NCBI GenBank assembly: GCA_004293645.1
Contig: REAB01000058.1
Coordinates: 30,548-94,547 of the forward strand
DNA from: Cytophagia bacterium
GTDB lineage: Bacteria > Bacteroidota > Bacteroidia > Cytophagales > Spirosomataceae
Direction: 5' to 3'
DNA length: 64,000 bases
In this document: positions 32,825 to 43,400 of the stretch, in pieces
How positions within the stretch are numbered: position 1 is the stretch's first letter
Layout: each line of letters opens with the position of its first letter
The notes under the pieces: model-generated
Database searches by the model: none
The model's input: only the letters and a program-made list of their open reading frames with translations
What the model was told of the DNA's origin: nothing
Program-made: the position numbers and the translations under genes

Positions 32825-33760
32825 TTAAATATCAATTCCATTTTTTTTTCCCACCGACCGAATATACCCTGCCGCTTGTTGGTAGGCTACTGCGGTGTCT
32901 AGGTGTTCCATCATGAGCGGCACGTCGTTGAGTTTGCTGAGTTCGGTCAAAAAAGCGGAGTAGTCCATTTGCCCCAGTCCAGGGCGACACTCCACCAATT
33001 GAGGCGTATATACGTCGTCTTTCAAGATAATGTCTTTGCCGTGGCAACTTTTAATGTAAGGCCCCAGTTTTTTGAAACAGTCTTTGATTAAATCGCGGTT
33101 TTGAAAAAAACTACGGGGGCTCGAAATAATATTCATGGGGTCTAAATGCACCGCAAACCGATTGTGATTGACCGCTTTAAGTAAACGCAGGTAAGTATCA
33201 ATCGAATCTGGAAAGCTCCACGGCATGAGTTCGAGCGTGAAATAAGTGCGCGTAGGATTAACAGCCTTGATAATGCGCCGAGTTACGTCCACTACCTGCT
33301 CAAAAGTAGCTTCCGTCAAGTTGTCAGGGTGTGGGCCAGCCCATTTGACGGGGTTTTTAGAACCGCTGATGTTTACACAACAGCGGGCTTCGATGGCATC
33401 GGCCAGTGCCAACGAATCTACGCACTTATTGAAAGCCAAACGGGCCGTTTCGGCATCAGGGCTGAGGGGGTTGCTCCACGCGCCCACCTCGGCAATCACA
33501 ATATTGGCTTTTTGAGCAGCCTCTTTATAGACTTTTATCTGCTCGGTGGGCGCGTCAGTTTTGAGCGGACAATACGCCGCGCGGTAGCCTTCTGCTTGGA
33601 GGGCAGCTATCCAAACATCGGGGCTGTCGTGCGTGCCAAACAGCGGCCCACCCAGCCGTACCGTAGGTTTGGGCGCGGCAAAAGCAGCAGGAAACGAAGC
33701 ACGCAAACCAAGCAAAGACGCGGCTTGCAACGATTTAGTGGTGAAGGTTCGGCGGTTCAT
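32825..33760 (-). CDS. Sugar phosphate isomerase/epimerase-like TIM-barrel protein, exported
   Basis: 311 aa from ATG at 33760, which gives a Tat-like signal (NRRTFTTKSLQAASLLGL, then an Ala-rich stretch to AFAAPK). The mature part is a TIM barrel of the xylose-isomerase-like (AP endonuclease 2) fold: YFTLELMPWSFPDSIDTYLR, FAVHLDPMNIISSPR, SCHGKDIILKDD and PLMMEHLD. Glu, Asp, His and Glu in these positions fit the family metal site. The first 26 bases overlap the 3' end of the upstream glycosyltransferase gene, so they are probably one transcript. Substrate unknown. Confidence 0.75.
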   Translation of the reverse strand: MNRRTFTTKSLQAASLLGLRASFPAAFAAPKPTVRLGGPLFGTHDSPDVWIAALQAEGYRAAYCPLKTDAPTEQIKVYKEAAQKANIVIAEVGAWSNPLSPDAETARLAFNKCVDSLALADAIEARCCVNISGSKNPVKWAGPHPDNLTEATFEQVVDVTRRIIKAVNPTRTYFTLELMPWSFPDSIDTYLRLLKAVNHNRFAVHLDPMNIISSPRSFFQNRDLIKDCFKKLGPYIKSCHGKDIILKDDVYTPQLVECRPGLGQMDYSAFLTELSKLNDVPLMMEHLDTAVAYQQAAGYIRSVGKKNGIDI

Positions 33761-34799
33761 GGGCGGGGGCAAATAGTTGTAAAATATTCAGGTAATTGGT
33801 TGAATCGGCTATTTCAAAATTGCGCTGGCCAACGGCCTGCTGGTCAATGGTTTTGGCTTTTTCTAAACAGGCCGTCAATTGCGCTGGTTCGGCAAAAAGT
33901 AGCGCTGACTGGTGCGGCAGCAGCTGCGCCATCGCCTCGGTTTGGAGCGTAACCACGGGTTTGCTAAACGACAACGCCAGGTCTACCGAACCCGAATGGT
34001 CTATTCTGACAAACGGTAAAACCACCGCATTGGCAGCATTGAAAAAAACCTGCACTTCGGCATCTTCAATAAAACGGTGGTACCAGCGCACTTGCGGGTG
34101 GTTAAGTTTTTGCAAACCAGCAAAGTAATCTGCATCGTAGCTTTTGCCCGCAATGAGCAGCACATCGGTTGGCGCGGCCATTTGGGCAAAACAACGGAGC
34201 AAATTGTCCAGACCTTTGTAAGGTTTTAGTTCGCCAAAAAACAAATACACAAAAGCATCGGGTGCAATCTGAAGCTGGTGTCGGCTATCGGCTTGCGATA
34301 GTTGGTTTTGGTAATAAAAATGAAATGGTAAATCTTGAATCACGGCCACGCGCTCAGGTTTGAGTCTAAATTTCTGAATGGCGGCGCTTTTGGTGGTTTC
34401 GGAATAAACCCGAATGTGGGTACAATTTCGTAGAAAAAAACCATAAACAAGGCGTTCCAAACGCAGGTGCAACCCCGCGTGATTTTGCAAGTTGTGCAGC
34501 GTGTGCACCATCAGAATGCCACGTAAGTGTCTGGTGTAGAGTATTTCCAATACAAAAACCAACGACTTAACAACGCTCCAAAGCCACGATTGCCCCAAAA
34601 TAAAACTATGCACCCAATCGTAATAAAGCAGGTGAGGACGGTGTTGCCCAATGGCCCTAAAAGTACTGCCAGTGGCGTATTTTTGGCCAATTACTACTTC
34701 AAACTGCCGCGACCGAAGCAGCCGCGCGAGTTCGTACTGAAAAGGGTTTTCGGAGCCTGCGTCGGGCAGAAACACGATTTTGGACAAAGAGCGAAGCAA
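33735..34799 (-). CDS. Glycosyltransferase family 4-like protein
   Basis: 354 aa in two Rossmann-like halves. The N-terminal half starts IVFLPDAGSENPFQYELARL. The C-terminal half has the GT-B donor-site features VYLFFGELKPYKGLDNLLRC, VLLIAGKSYDADYF and VRIDHSGSVDLALSFSKPVV, which replaces the usual EGFGL-type motif. There is no signal peptide. Such enzymes build surface polysaccharide or modify lipids; the acceptor is unknown. It overlaps the TIM-barrel gene by 26 bases. Confidence 0.72.
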   Translation of the reverse strand: MLRSLSKIVFLPDAGSENPFQYELARLLRSRQFEVVIGQKYATGSTFRAIGQHRPHLLYYDWVHSFILGQSWLWSVVKSLVFVLEILYTRHLRGILMVHTLHNLQNHAGLHLRLERLVYGFFLRNCTHIRVYSETTKSAAIQKFRLKPERVAVIQDLPFHFYYQNQLSQADSRHQLQIAPDAFVYLFFGELKPYKGLDNLLRCFAQMAAPTDVLLIAGKSYDADYFAGLQKLNHPQVRWYHRFIEDAEVQVFFNAANAVVLPFVRIDHSGSVDLALSFSKPVVTLQTEAMAQLLPHQSALLFAEPAQLTACLEKAKTIDQQAVGQRNFEIADSTNYLNILQLFAPAHEPPNLHH

Positions 34800-34847
34800 A
34801 AAATAGGCGGTTTAATTTGAAAAAAATACCCCGCAAAGGTAGAAAAA

Positions 34848-35159
34848 CTAAAACAAAGGTGGCTCGTGCAAAATTAGAAAATACACCAAAATAGCCACCA
34901 TAAAATAGGTAAAAAACAACCATTTTTTGCGTTGCTCAAAAACAGCAGGTTGGTGATAATAGTCGTAAGCCATAGAAGCCGTAAGCCCCAACAGCATCAT
35001 AAAAGCGCACAAAAAAGCGCAAACAGGCCGATAGAGTGCGTACTGCTGCAAGAAGCTCGCGCCCAACAAAATATAGCCCAGCCACATTCCAAAACCTGCC
35101 CGGTAGAGGTAAACGCTGAGACGACGGTCGTTTTTTACATCAAAAATATTATCAAACAT
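34848..35159 (-). CDS. Small three-helix membrane protein
   Basis: 103 aa with three hydrophobic segments (FGMWLGYILLGASFLQQYAL, VCAFLCAFMMLLGLTASMAY, LFFTYFMVAILVYFLIL). The N-terminus is soluble and charged (MFDNIFDVKNDRRLSVYLYR). I do not recognise a named family. It lies between two glycosyltransferase genes and is divergent from the GT9 gene at 35234. Confidence 0.6.
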   Translation of the reverse strand: MFDNIFDVKNDRRLSVYLYRAGFGMWLGYILLGASFLQQYALYRPVCAFLCAFMMLLGLTASMAYDYYHQPAVFEQRKKWLFFTYFMVAILVYFLILHEPPLF

Positions 35160-35233
35160 AATCCAGTTTGTGATTTTTCTTTGTGAAATTACTTAGATTT
35201 GTTGAGTTATCCAACTTTTTAACATTAACGGCC

Positions 35234-36229
35234 ATGTCGCTCAAAATTTTAGTGATTCGGTTTTCGTCCATCGGCGACATTGTATTGACTACGCCCGTGC
35301 TGCGCTGCCTCAAAACCCAGCGTCCTGATGTAGAACTCCACTATTTGACTAAAGCTACTTACCGCAATATGCTCGAAAATAATCCTTACATAGACCACTT
35401 GCACCTGCTCGAAAGTAGCCTGTGGCCGCTTATTGGGCAACTGCGCCAGCAAAAATTTGACCTCGTTATTGACCTCCACAACAACCTCCGCACGCTTCAA
35501 ATAAAGACCGCGCTGGGTGTGCAAACGTATAGTTTCAACAAACTCAACTGGGAAAAATGGCTGCTTGTTCATCTCAAAATCAACGTGCTGCCGCAGGTAC
35601 ACATTGTAGATAGGTACTTAGACACGGTGCGTTCGTTGGGTATTTTAAACGACAACCGTGGCCTTGATTATTTTATCCCCTACCGCGATGTGGTAGAAAA
35701 AGAATGGCTTCCGGCGCTGCATCAGCGGGGTTACGTGGCTTTTGCCATTGGCGGACAACACGAAACCAAAAAATTGCCCCTCAATCGGCTCATCGAACTG
35801 TGCCACAAAATAGACTACCCCATTGTGTTATTGGGTGGCAAAGAAGACGCGCCCAACGGCGAAGTAATAGAGCAAGCCGTGGGCAAAGGCTTGGTTTTTA
35901 ACGGTTGCGGCAAGTACAATCTCAACCAGTCGGCATCGGTGGTGCAGCAGGCTCGGGTGGTTTTTTGCCACGATACGGGCTTGATGCACATTGCGGCGGC
36001 GTTCAAAAAGAAAGTGTATTCTATTTGGGGCAACACCATTCCCGAGTTTGGAATGTACCCGTACCAAACGCCTTTTGCGATACTGGAAAACCGTCAACTC
36101 GACTGCCGCCCCTGTTCCAAAATAGGCCACTTAAAATGCCCCAAAGGCCACTTTAAGTGCATGAACAACCTACAGTTTGACTTTGAAATCAAAGAAATAA
36201 AAAGCTCAAAAAGCAATACAGGGTTTTGA
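35234..36229 (+). CDS. Glycosyltransferase family 9 (heptosyltransferase-like)
   Basis: 331 aa from ATG at 35234 (MSLKILVIRFSSIGDIVLTT), the typical GT9 N-terminus; a GTG at 35183 would add 17 unrelated residues. The donor domain has FAIGGQHETKKLPLNRLIEL, IVLLGGKEDAPNGE and the motif FCHDTGLMHIAAAFKKKVYS. A Cys-rich end (CRPCSKIGHLKCPKGHFKC) is seen in a subset of GT9 proteins. It probably adds a sugar to the lipopolysaccharide core or a similar glycan. It is a different subtype from the GT9 at 2167. Confidence 0.82.
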   Translation: MSLKILVIRFSSIGDIVLTTPVLRCLKTQRPDVELHYLTKATYRNMLENNPYIDHLHLLESSLWPLIGQLRQQKFDLVIDLHNNLRTLQIKTALGVQTYSFNKLNWEKWLLVHLKINVLPQVHIVDRYLDTVRSLGILNDNRGLDYFIPYRDVVEKEWLPALHQRGYVAFAIGGQHETKKLPLNRLIELCHKIDYPIVLLGGKEDAPNGEVIEQAVGKGLVFNGCGKYNLNQSASVVQQARVVFCHDTGLMHIAAAFKKKVYSIWGNTIPEFGMYPYQTPFAILENRQLDCRPCSKIGHLKCPKGHFKCMNNLQFDFEIKEIKSSKSNTGF

Positions 36230-36457
36230 GATAGCAGCTCTCAAATAATTGCTTTAGAATAAGAATAAAATATCGTATCGTCATGCCTCATTCGTCGGCA
36301 TGATGTCTTAGGAAAATGGCGTGTTTGGCAATATCCAAAAATGCCACTAATGCGACGGACGCAATTTATTGCATTAAGTTTATGTGCTTCGATTGTATGC
36401 CGCCGTTTTTTTGCTTTACTTTCATCCCAATAGCGACCAACGTAAGCCTCATTTTCT

Positions 36458-37711
36458 ATGAAACACAATGCCCCTGCTTGGCAAATCACTTTTTGGGGAG
36501 TGGTCTCGGCTTTTTGTTGTTACACTTGCGCGTACGCTTTTCGCAAAGGCATTACGGCGGCGGCTTTCGAGGGGTTGGTATTTGGGGGAATCAATTACAA
36601 AATCTGGCTGGTTACGCTGCAAGTACTCGGCTACGCGGTGGCCAAACTGATTGGTATAAAAGTGGTTTCGGAGATGCAGCCCGCGCAGCGGCCTTTGTAC
36701 CTGTTGGGTTTTGTGGGTGTGGCGGCGTTGGCATTGCTGGGTTTTGCGGTGGTACCTGCGCCCTACAATATCCCGTTTTTCTTTGTCAATGGCCTTGCAT
36801 TAGGCATGGTTTATGGCGTGGTATTTGGTTTTTTGGAGGGCCGCCGCCAAACCGACGCCCTTGTGGCAGGACTAACAGCCTCTTTTATTTTTGGGTCGGG
36901 GTTGGTCAAAACGGTGGGGCTTTTGCTGCTCCAAGCGGGTGTTTCGGAGTTTTGGATGCCGCTGGTGGTTGCGTTGATTTTTACGTTGCCGCTGCTTATT
37001 GGGCTTTGGGGGCTTATGCAGTTGCCGCCGCCCAATGCCGCCGACCGCGCCAACCGCACTGAGCGGTTGCCAATGAACGTTACCGAACGGAAGGCATTCA
37101 TCAAAACCTTTGGTTTTGGGCTTATTGCTTTTATACTTTCGTTTGCATTACTTACGGCTTTTCGCGATTTCCGCGACAATTTTGCCCCCGAAATATTAAA
37201 AACGGCTGGCGTTCAAAACGCATTCTTGTTTACGCAGTCCGAAACCATCGTGTCGGTGTTGGTGGTTTTGCTTTTTGGGAGTTTGTATTGGGTCAAAGAC
37301 AACTGGAAAGCCTTCGTTATTGTCAACGTTTTGTTGGCGGTAGGCGGCCTTACGGTGGGTCTTAGCACGTGGTTTTATCAACAAGGTATGCTGCCTGCGG
37401 GGGTTTGGTTTACGCTCACAGGCGTGGGCTTATACGTGGCTTACGTGCCGTGCAATGGCCTATATTTTGAGCGTTTTGTGGCGGCTTTTCGTTACGCGGG
37501 TACGGTAGGATTTATGATAACGCTCGCCGACTGGTGGGGCTATTTGGGTAGTGTATCGGTGATGTTTTACAAAAACTTCGGTCAGCCTACCATCAGTTTC
37601 TTTGATTTCTTTGTTTACGCAAGCTACTTTCTATCCGTATTTTACTTGCTGCTCACCTTCTTGGCGTTTCGTTATTTTAGAAAAAAATACGAGGCCACTT
37701 TGTTAGATTAA
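36458..37711 (+). CDS. DUF5690 family membrane protein (transporter-like)
   Basis: 417 aa with about 12 membrane helices and an MFS-like layout. The start AFCCYTCAYAFRKGITAAAF, the loop FGFLEGRRQTDALVAGL and the later RDFRDNFAPEILKTAG are features of DUF5690. The family is found beside phosphonatase-like HAD and FAD-oxidase genes, as here, which suggests transport of a phosphonate or its product across the inner membrane; that is inference from context. The 3' end overlaps the convergent HAD gene by nine bases. The 228 bases upstream hold no gene I can support. Confidence 0.75.
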   Translation: MKHNAPAWQITFWGVVSAFCCYTCAYAFRKGITAAAFEGLVFGGINYKIWLVTLQVLGYAVAKLIGIKVVSEMQPAQRPLYLLGFVGVAALALLGFAVVPAPYNIPFFFVNGLALGMVYGVVFGFLEGRRQTDALVAGLTASFIFGSGLVKTVGLLLLQAGVSEFWMPLVVALIFTLPLLIGLWGLMQLPPPNAADRANRTERLPMNVTERKAFIKTFGFGLIAFILSFALLTAFRDFRDNFAPEILKTAGVQNAFLFTQSETIVSVLVVLLFGSLYWVKDNWKAFVIVNVLLAVGGLTVGLSTWFYQQGMLPAGVWFTLTGVGLYVAYVPCNGLYFERFVAAFRYAGTVGFMITLADWWGYLGSVSVMFYKNFGQPTISFFDFFVYASYFLSVFYLLLTFLAFRYFRKKYEATLLD

Positions 37712-38380
37712 CACCAACAAATCTGAGAGCGTTTCAAACACGTGCGTGGGTGCAGCAGCCATAAGTTGGTGGCGATTTTGCGCGCCCGTTAGCACGCCTG
37801 CTACGAGGCCGCAGCCTGCGTTGTGGCCTTCGGTGATGTCAATGGCGGAGTCGCCAATTTTAGCTACTTGTTGTGGGTCGGTGATGCGCAGCAAACGCAT
37901 GGCCTCCAAAATCATGTCGGGCTGGGGGCGGCCGTACGCCACGTCGGAGGCAGTAACAAGGGCATCAACCGTTTCGGGAATAGACCAACCTATTTGCCGC
38001 ATCAGTAGCTCGGCCACGGCGCGGGTGTAGCCTGTATTGAGCGCAATTTTTATGTTTCTTTTACGCAATGCTTCAAAAACTTGCGCTGCATCGGGCATGG
38101 TTTTGGCAATGCCGCTGGCGTAAACGGTGTCTAATTTTTGCTTAAAGTCTTCGTGGATGGCATCAACGGCAGCACCAAACGGTTCATTATCAATTAAATA
38201 ACTAATTACGTCTTTGATGGCCTGGCGTTTTTCTTTGCCTGCCGCAAATTCTAAAACAACAGCTAGCGAACAGGCATAACCCGCCTCGTTGATGGCCAAG
38301 TGAATGGTTTTGTAAACGGCATTCTGTTCGTCAATGGTGGTACCAGCCATGTCGAAAACTACTAATTGGAGATTTTTCAT
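37703..38380 (-). CDS. Phosphonatase-like HAD hydrolase
   Basis: 225 aa. HAD motif I is VVFDMAGTTIDE with nucleophile Asp10, motif II is KIALNTGYTRA, and motif III/IV is KIGDSAIDITEGHNAGCGLV. AGTTID replaces the generic DGTLxD of other HADs and is shared with phosphonoacetaldehyde hydrolase (AGTTVD). The cap segment contains Lys residues (AAGKEKRQAIKDV), of which one could be the Schiff-base lysine of phosphonatases. I take it as the TIGR03351-type enzyme, expected to cleave a C-P bond of a phosphonoacetaldehyde-like substrate. The next gene on the strand is the FAD oxidase. Confidence 0.8.
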   Translation of the reverse strand: MKNLQLVVFDMAGTTIDEQNAVYKTIHLAINEAGYACSLAVVLEFAAGKEKRQAIKDVISYLIDNEPFGAAVDAIHEDFKQKLDTVYASGIAKTMPDAAQVFEALRKRNIKIALNTGYTRAVAELLMRQIGWSIPETVDALVTASDVAYGRPQPDMILEAMRLLRITDPQQVAKIGDSAIDITEGHNAGCGLVAGVLTGAQNRHQLMAAAPTHVFETLSDLLVLI

Positions 38381-38509
38381 TGGGTTTTGTTAAGTAGGCT
38401 GGAAGCCTTTTAATAATTGGTACAAGCGATGACGCTCGCGCCATCAGGTGGACTGTCGACCATTGACCGTGGACAACTTAATTGGCCCAAGCGATGATGC
38501 CCGCGCTGT

Positions 38510-39661
38510 CTATGCAAATAATGTTTTGATGTGCTGCTCCGCAAAACCTGGGCTACCCGTCATGCCTTTACCGCCAATTCCCGTTACAATGTGTACATTT
38601 TCGCTTACATTGTGTTGAAAAATATCGGTGGTTTTGCATTGGCAATATACGCCATTCCAAACTTGCTGAATGTCCCAATTTTGCAATTGAAATATCTGCT
38701 GGGCTTCGGTGAGCATAAAGGTATTCATCTCTTGGCGGTTGTCAAAGCCGAGCGAATCGGCCTGGGCGGCGGGTGCGTACTCGTGTGTGTCGCCCACAAT
38801 AACCGAGCCGTCCAAGGCCTGTTTGAACAAAATATGAACGCCCCAGCGTTTGGCAAAGCTGTTGGGGTCTTCGCGTTGTTTGATGCTCGCATACGACGGA
38901 CACGCCCCAAACGCCTCGTACCGTCTAATGCTCAAACCCGTTAAAATAGAGCCGTCAAAGCGTTGCTTGGGCTGCGGTGCGGTGAGGATCATTTGGAGTT
39001 TAACGGCCACAATATCGCTGTTTTCAAAAATAGCTGGATACAAGATTTTAAATTCTGAGCCGCTGAAAATCAATACCTTAGCCGCTTCGAGTTGTGTATT
39101 TCGGGCGGTAGTTACTGAGCAGCCATGGGCGTTTTCTTCGATGGCTACGGCGGTTTGGTTGGGTAAATAATGCAGACCCCGCTGCTCTGTTAAGTAGCCC
39201 AATACACGCCCAATGGCCACGCGGGGTTCGAGCGTGATTTCGTTGGGAAAAAACAGCCCCCCCACGCAATAGTCGGCGCGTAAACCTTCGTATTTAGAGA
39301 GGCACTGCTGCTTGGTGAGCAAATGCGAGGCATAGCCCTCGGCTTGGTTGATAACTGCCAGCTCTTCGAGCAGGGTTTGTTCTTCGGCATTGGAAGCAAG
39401 ATAAACGGTGCCATTTTTTCGCGCCGAAATATCGGTTTGGGCTTGCAGGTCTTGGTAGATTTCTAAACTACGCCGCCCCATTCGCTGCCATTTGGAGTTC
39501 ATACCCGACGGCACGATTTGCCCAAAATTACGAACCGTCGCGCTTTCGGGCGTTTGGTGGCGTTCGATGAGTGCCACCGACAGTCCACGCTGTAAGGCGT
39601 GCAACGCATGAAAAGTACCCAACGCACCACCACCGACGACAATTAAATCAAATTTTTTCAT
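38510..39661 (-). CDS. FAD-dependent oxidoreductase of the phosphonate-associated (TIGR03364-like) family
   Basis: 383 aa from ATG at 39661. The FAD-binding Rossmann motif is KFDLIVVGGGALGTFHALHA at the N-terminus, followed by a DAO-fold body (ATVRNFGQIVPSGMNSKWQ, YGVHILFKQ-like strand WGVHILFKQALDGSVIVGDT) and an end GIGGKGMTGSPGFAEQHI. Members cluster with phosphonatase-like HADs and are thought to oxidise aminoalkylphosphonates to the aldehyde. The sequence and neighbours support that; the substrate is not proven. A 129-base gap holding degenerate repeats separates it from the HAD gene. Confidence 0.78.
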   Translation of the reverse strand: MKKFDLIVVGGGALGTFHALHALQRGLSVALIERHQTPESATVRNFGQIVPSGMNSKWQRMGRRSLEIYQDLQAQTDISARKNGTVYLASNAEEQTLLEELAVINQAEGYASHLLTKQQCLSKYEGLRADYCVGGLFFPNEITLEPRVAIGRVLGYLTEQRGLHYLPNQTAVAIEENAHGCSVTTARNTQLEAAKVLIFSGSEFKILYPAIFENSDIVAVKLQMILTAPQPKQRFDGSILTGLSIRRYEAFGACPSYASIKQREDPNSFAKRWGVHILFKQALDGSVIVGDTHEYAPAAQADSLGFDNRQEMNTFMLTEAQQIFQLQNWDIQQVWNGVYCQCKTTDIFQHNVSENVHIVTGIGGKGMTGSPGFAEQHIKTLFA

Positions 39662-39756
39662 TGGTTGGCAAGTAAATACAAGCAGAATATCTATATTTAA
39701 GAGCAAAGTTAATAAATACTAAACCATCTTTATTTTATCTAATTATTATTTTTCAG

Positions 39757-40332
39757 ATGCAAAACGATATTTTGTTACAAATAAGCGCAAAAATTAAAGA
39801 ATACCGAAAAGCCCGTGGCATTACGCTGCAAGAATTGGCATCGCGGGCCGAAGTAAGTAAAGGACTGGTGTCGCAGATAGAAAACAACCGAACCATTCCG
39901 TCTTTATTAGTACTGATAAACCTCGTTCGGGCGTTGGAAGTGGATATGAACGAGTTTTTTTCGAAGATTTCTCAACATGATGTTAAAAATAAAGTAATAA
40001 TCAAACAATCAAGCAATTATCAAAGTTTTGAAAAAGAAGAATCGCCTGGATTTTTGTACAAACGCATCTTGACGCGCAGCGTTCAAAGCACACCGATTGA
40101 TTTTGTGTTGCTCGAATTGGAAGGAGGCGCGTCGCGCCCATTTACCACCCAAACCGATGCCTATGAGTTTAAATACGTGATTAGAGGTTGCATTAAATAC
40201 CACATAAACGGGGATGAATATCAGCTAAATCAGGGCGATTCCCTGTTTTTTGATGCTAACCTCCCTCACAGTCCTTCCAACGTAGGCACTGAAACAGCCT
40301 TGATGTTGGCTATCTATTTTTACAAGGCTTAG
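39757..40332 (+). CDS. HTH-cupin transcriptional regulator
   Basis: 191 aa. An XRE-type helix-turn-helix (KIKEYRKARGITLQELASRA, EVSKGLVSQIENNRTIPSL) is joined to a cupin domain (EFKYVIRGCIKYHINGDEYQ, LNQGDSLFFDANLPHSPSNV) that likely senses a small ligand. It is divergent from the FAD oxidase gene (95-base gap) and upstream of SusC on the same strand, so it is well placed to control both sides of the locus. Translation starts in an AT-rich context. Confidence 0.85.
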   Translation: MQNDILLQISAKIKEYRKARGITLQELASRAEVSKGLVSQIENNRTIPSLLVLINLVRALEVDMNEFFSKISQHDVKNKVIIKQSSNYQSFEKEESPGFLYKRILTRSVQSTPIDFVLLELEGGASRPFTTQTDAYEFKYVIRGCIKYHINGDEYQLNQGDSLFFDANLPHSPSNVGTETALMLAIYFYKA

Positions 40333-40400
40333 TTTACTATTTATAAACAAACTTCACTAAATCATCACATTGGCATAAAACTGAGGTAACATTGATTCAC

Positions 40401-40408
40401 TACGTTTG
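40401..40408 (+). promoter_or_regulatory. Candidate -7 box of the susC-like gene
   Basis: TACGTTTG at 40401-40408 matches TAnnTTTG and lies 25 bases before the preferred ATG at 40434, which argues against the earlier in-frame start at 40392. No good -33 box is visible. Confidence 0.4.
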
Positions 40409-40433
40409 TGGCGAATTACAAACCTTTATTTTT

Positions 40434-43400
40434 ATGTTCAAATATCTATCATCTATACTTTGTAAAGCATTGGTCGGCGTTGCCATTTTTGCATTACAAG
40501 CCACTGCACAACAGGTAGTTACTGGTACGGTAACTGCCGACGACGATAACCCGCTGCCAGGTGTAAGCGTGGTTGTGAAAGGAACTGCGCGCGGAACGAC
40601 CACCAACAACGAGGGTAAGTTTCAACTAAATGCCTCAGCTACCGACAAGTTGGTTTTTTCGTTTGTGGGTTATGCACCCCAAGAGATTGAAGTAGGCAAC
40701 CAGAGCCTTCTCAACGTAAAGATGGCGCAGGATTTTCGACAACTCAACGAAGTGGTAGTCACAGCTCTCGGTATTAAAAAAGACATTCGCCGCACGGGAA
40801 CTTCGATTCAGGGTATTGATGCCAGCCAAACCATCAAAGCCCGCGAACCCAACGCCGTGCAAGGCTTGGTGGGCAAGGTGGCAGGTTTGACCGTAGCCCC
40901 CAGTGCCGAAATGCTCCGTCGCCCGCAGGTGATTTTGCGGGGCAACACCGATATTTTGTACGTGGTAGATGGCGTGCCCATCAACTCCGACACGTGGAAC
41001 ATCAGCCCCGACGACATTGACAATTACTCTATTTTGAAGGGTGCTTCGGCCTCAGCATTGTATGGTTTTCGTGGTAAAAACGGAGCGATTTTGATTACAA
41101 CCAAGCGTGGTTCAAAAGACAAGCGTGGTTTTGCGGTGGACTTCAACTCTTCGACCATGTTTGACAACACTTTTTTAACACTTCCAAAATGGCAAGACGA
41201 ATATGGCCCAGGCGACCACGGTGTGTATGAGTTTGGCGACGGTCGTGGGGGTGGTAAAAACGATGGCGACTACGACGTGTGGGGCCCTAAGTTTGAAGGA
41301 CAACTCATTTCTCAGTACGATAGCCCTATTGACCCCGTAACGGGCAAGCGTATTCCTACGCCGTGGGTGGCACGTGGTAAAAACAACCTGACCCGCTACT
41401 TAGAAACAGGTGTACTCTCGACCAACAACATAGCCGTTTCGGCTTCGGGCGATAAATACAACGCGCGTTTTTCATTGTCGAACACTTACCAGAAAGGCAT
41501 TGTACCCAACACGAAGTTAAACAGTACCACTTTCAATACATCGTTTGATTATAAATTCAGTAAAAAGCTGTCTTTTGAATCAAATATGCAGTTCAACTAC
41601 CAGCAGTCGCCCAACTTTCCCGACGTAAATTACGGCCCTAACTCCATGATTTACAACATTATTATGTGGGCGGGCGCCGACTGGTCAATGGACGATATGC
41701 GTAACTACTGGCAGCCTGGCAAAGAGGGTGTTCAGCAGATTTATGCCGAATACCAGCGCTACAACAACCCGTATTTTATGGCTTATGAGTGGTTGCGTAG
41801 CCACAAAAAGAACGACATCATCGGTCAGGTAGCTACGAAGTACCAGATTGCTCCGGGCATTGAGGCAATGCTTCGTACGCAGGTTTCGACTTGGAACACG
41901 CTCCGCACCGAAAAGTTTCCTTACTCAATGGGAACTTATGGTCGCGATGAGCGCCGCGGCGATTACCGCGAAGACCAACGCAATTTGTTTGACAACAACA
42001 CCGAATTGTTGGTGAAAATTGACAAAAAAATTGGCAACGATTTCTCCATCAATGGTTTGGTAGGTGGTAACATTCGCACCTTCAATTTCAACTACAACTT
42101 CACCACGACCGACTACCTCAACGTGCCTGGCGTGTATAGTTTTGCCAACTCGGCCAACCCCGTGCGTATCAGCAACTTCCGCTCCAATATGGGCGTAAAT
42201 TCGGCCTATTATTCTGCTGACTTTTCTTACAAAAACTTCCTGACAGTTTCGACCACGGGCCGTATGGACCAGCTTTCAACGTTGCCCAAAGGTAAAAACA
42301 CCTTCTTCTACCCCTCGGTAGCGGCCAGTTTTGTGGTGTCAGATTTGGTAGAAAACCTCGGCCCAATTTCGTTTTTTAAGCTGCGTAGTTCGTATGCCAA
42401 CGTAAAAGATGGCCTCACGCGCTCTACTTTTACAGGCTTTAATCAAGGATATGGCGAAACCTACTCGTCTTCTTACGACGGCCCATCTTACGAAAACTCA
42501 GCGGTTTACAACACGCCTTTGGCATACAACGGCCAGCCTGCGGCATTTTATACCAACACGCTCAACAATCCCGACATTGCGCCCAACTCTACCTCACAGT
42601 GGGAAGTTGGTGCTGACGTTCGTTTCTTGAACAATCGTCTTACGTTTGATGCGGCATATTTTGTATCGAACGACGGCCCGCGGATTTTCAATTTGCCATT
42701 ATCAGGCACCACAGGTTATTCATCGGCCTTGGTAAATGGTATCAAGACTCAGAAGAAAGGCGTTGAAATTTCGGTAACTGGTACACCTATCAAAAACTTG
42801 CGTGGTTTTACGTGGGAAGTATTGGCCAATTGGTCTACCTTCAAAGAGCGTTTGACGGAGGTTTACGGAGGCTTAAACCGCTTGCCTTCCAACTACTTCA
42901 TTGGGGGCAATTCTGGCAATCGTTTTATCCAAATCGGCGACCGCATTGATGCCATTTACAGCAACACATTTTATACTTCGCCCGACGGGCAGTTTATAAA
43001 CGATGCGGGCGGACGACCCATCATCAACCCCATTGGACAGGCGTTGGGTTTCTCAAATCCTGATTGGGTGTGGGGCTTAAACAACCGTTTTAGCTACAAA
43101 AACTGGAACATGAGCTTCCAGTTCGACGGTCGCGTGGGTGGCGTTATTTCCAACTACGTACAACGACAGACCTTCCGTGGTGGTCGGCACATTGCTACCA
43201 TCGAAGGAGCCATGGGCGAGGCGCGTTTCCAAGACTACAAAGGCGTGAAGTCTTTCGTGGGCGAGGGCGTGGTTATTGCCAACGCTGTGCCTATCAAAGT
43301 AGATGCCGATGGTAACATAACAAACTACGCCGAAATGCAATTTGCACCCAACGCCACCAAGCAGTTTTTGCAAGACTACATCAGCCGTCGGTACAGCCCC

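Noticed and set aside
36241..36489. Possible transposase remnant on the minus strand
   Set aside because: The translated piece has no recognisable transposase motif and no inverted ends were found.
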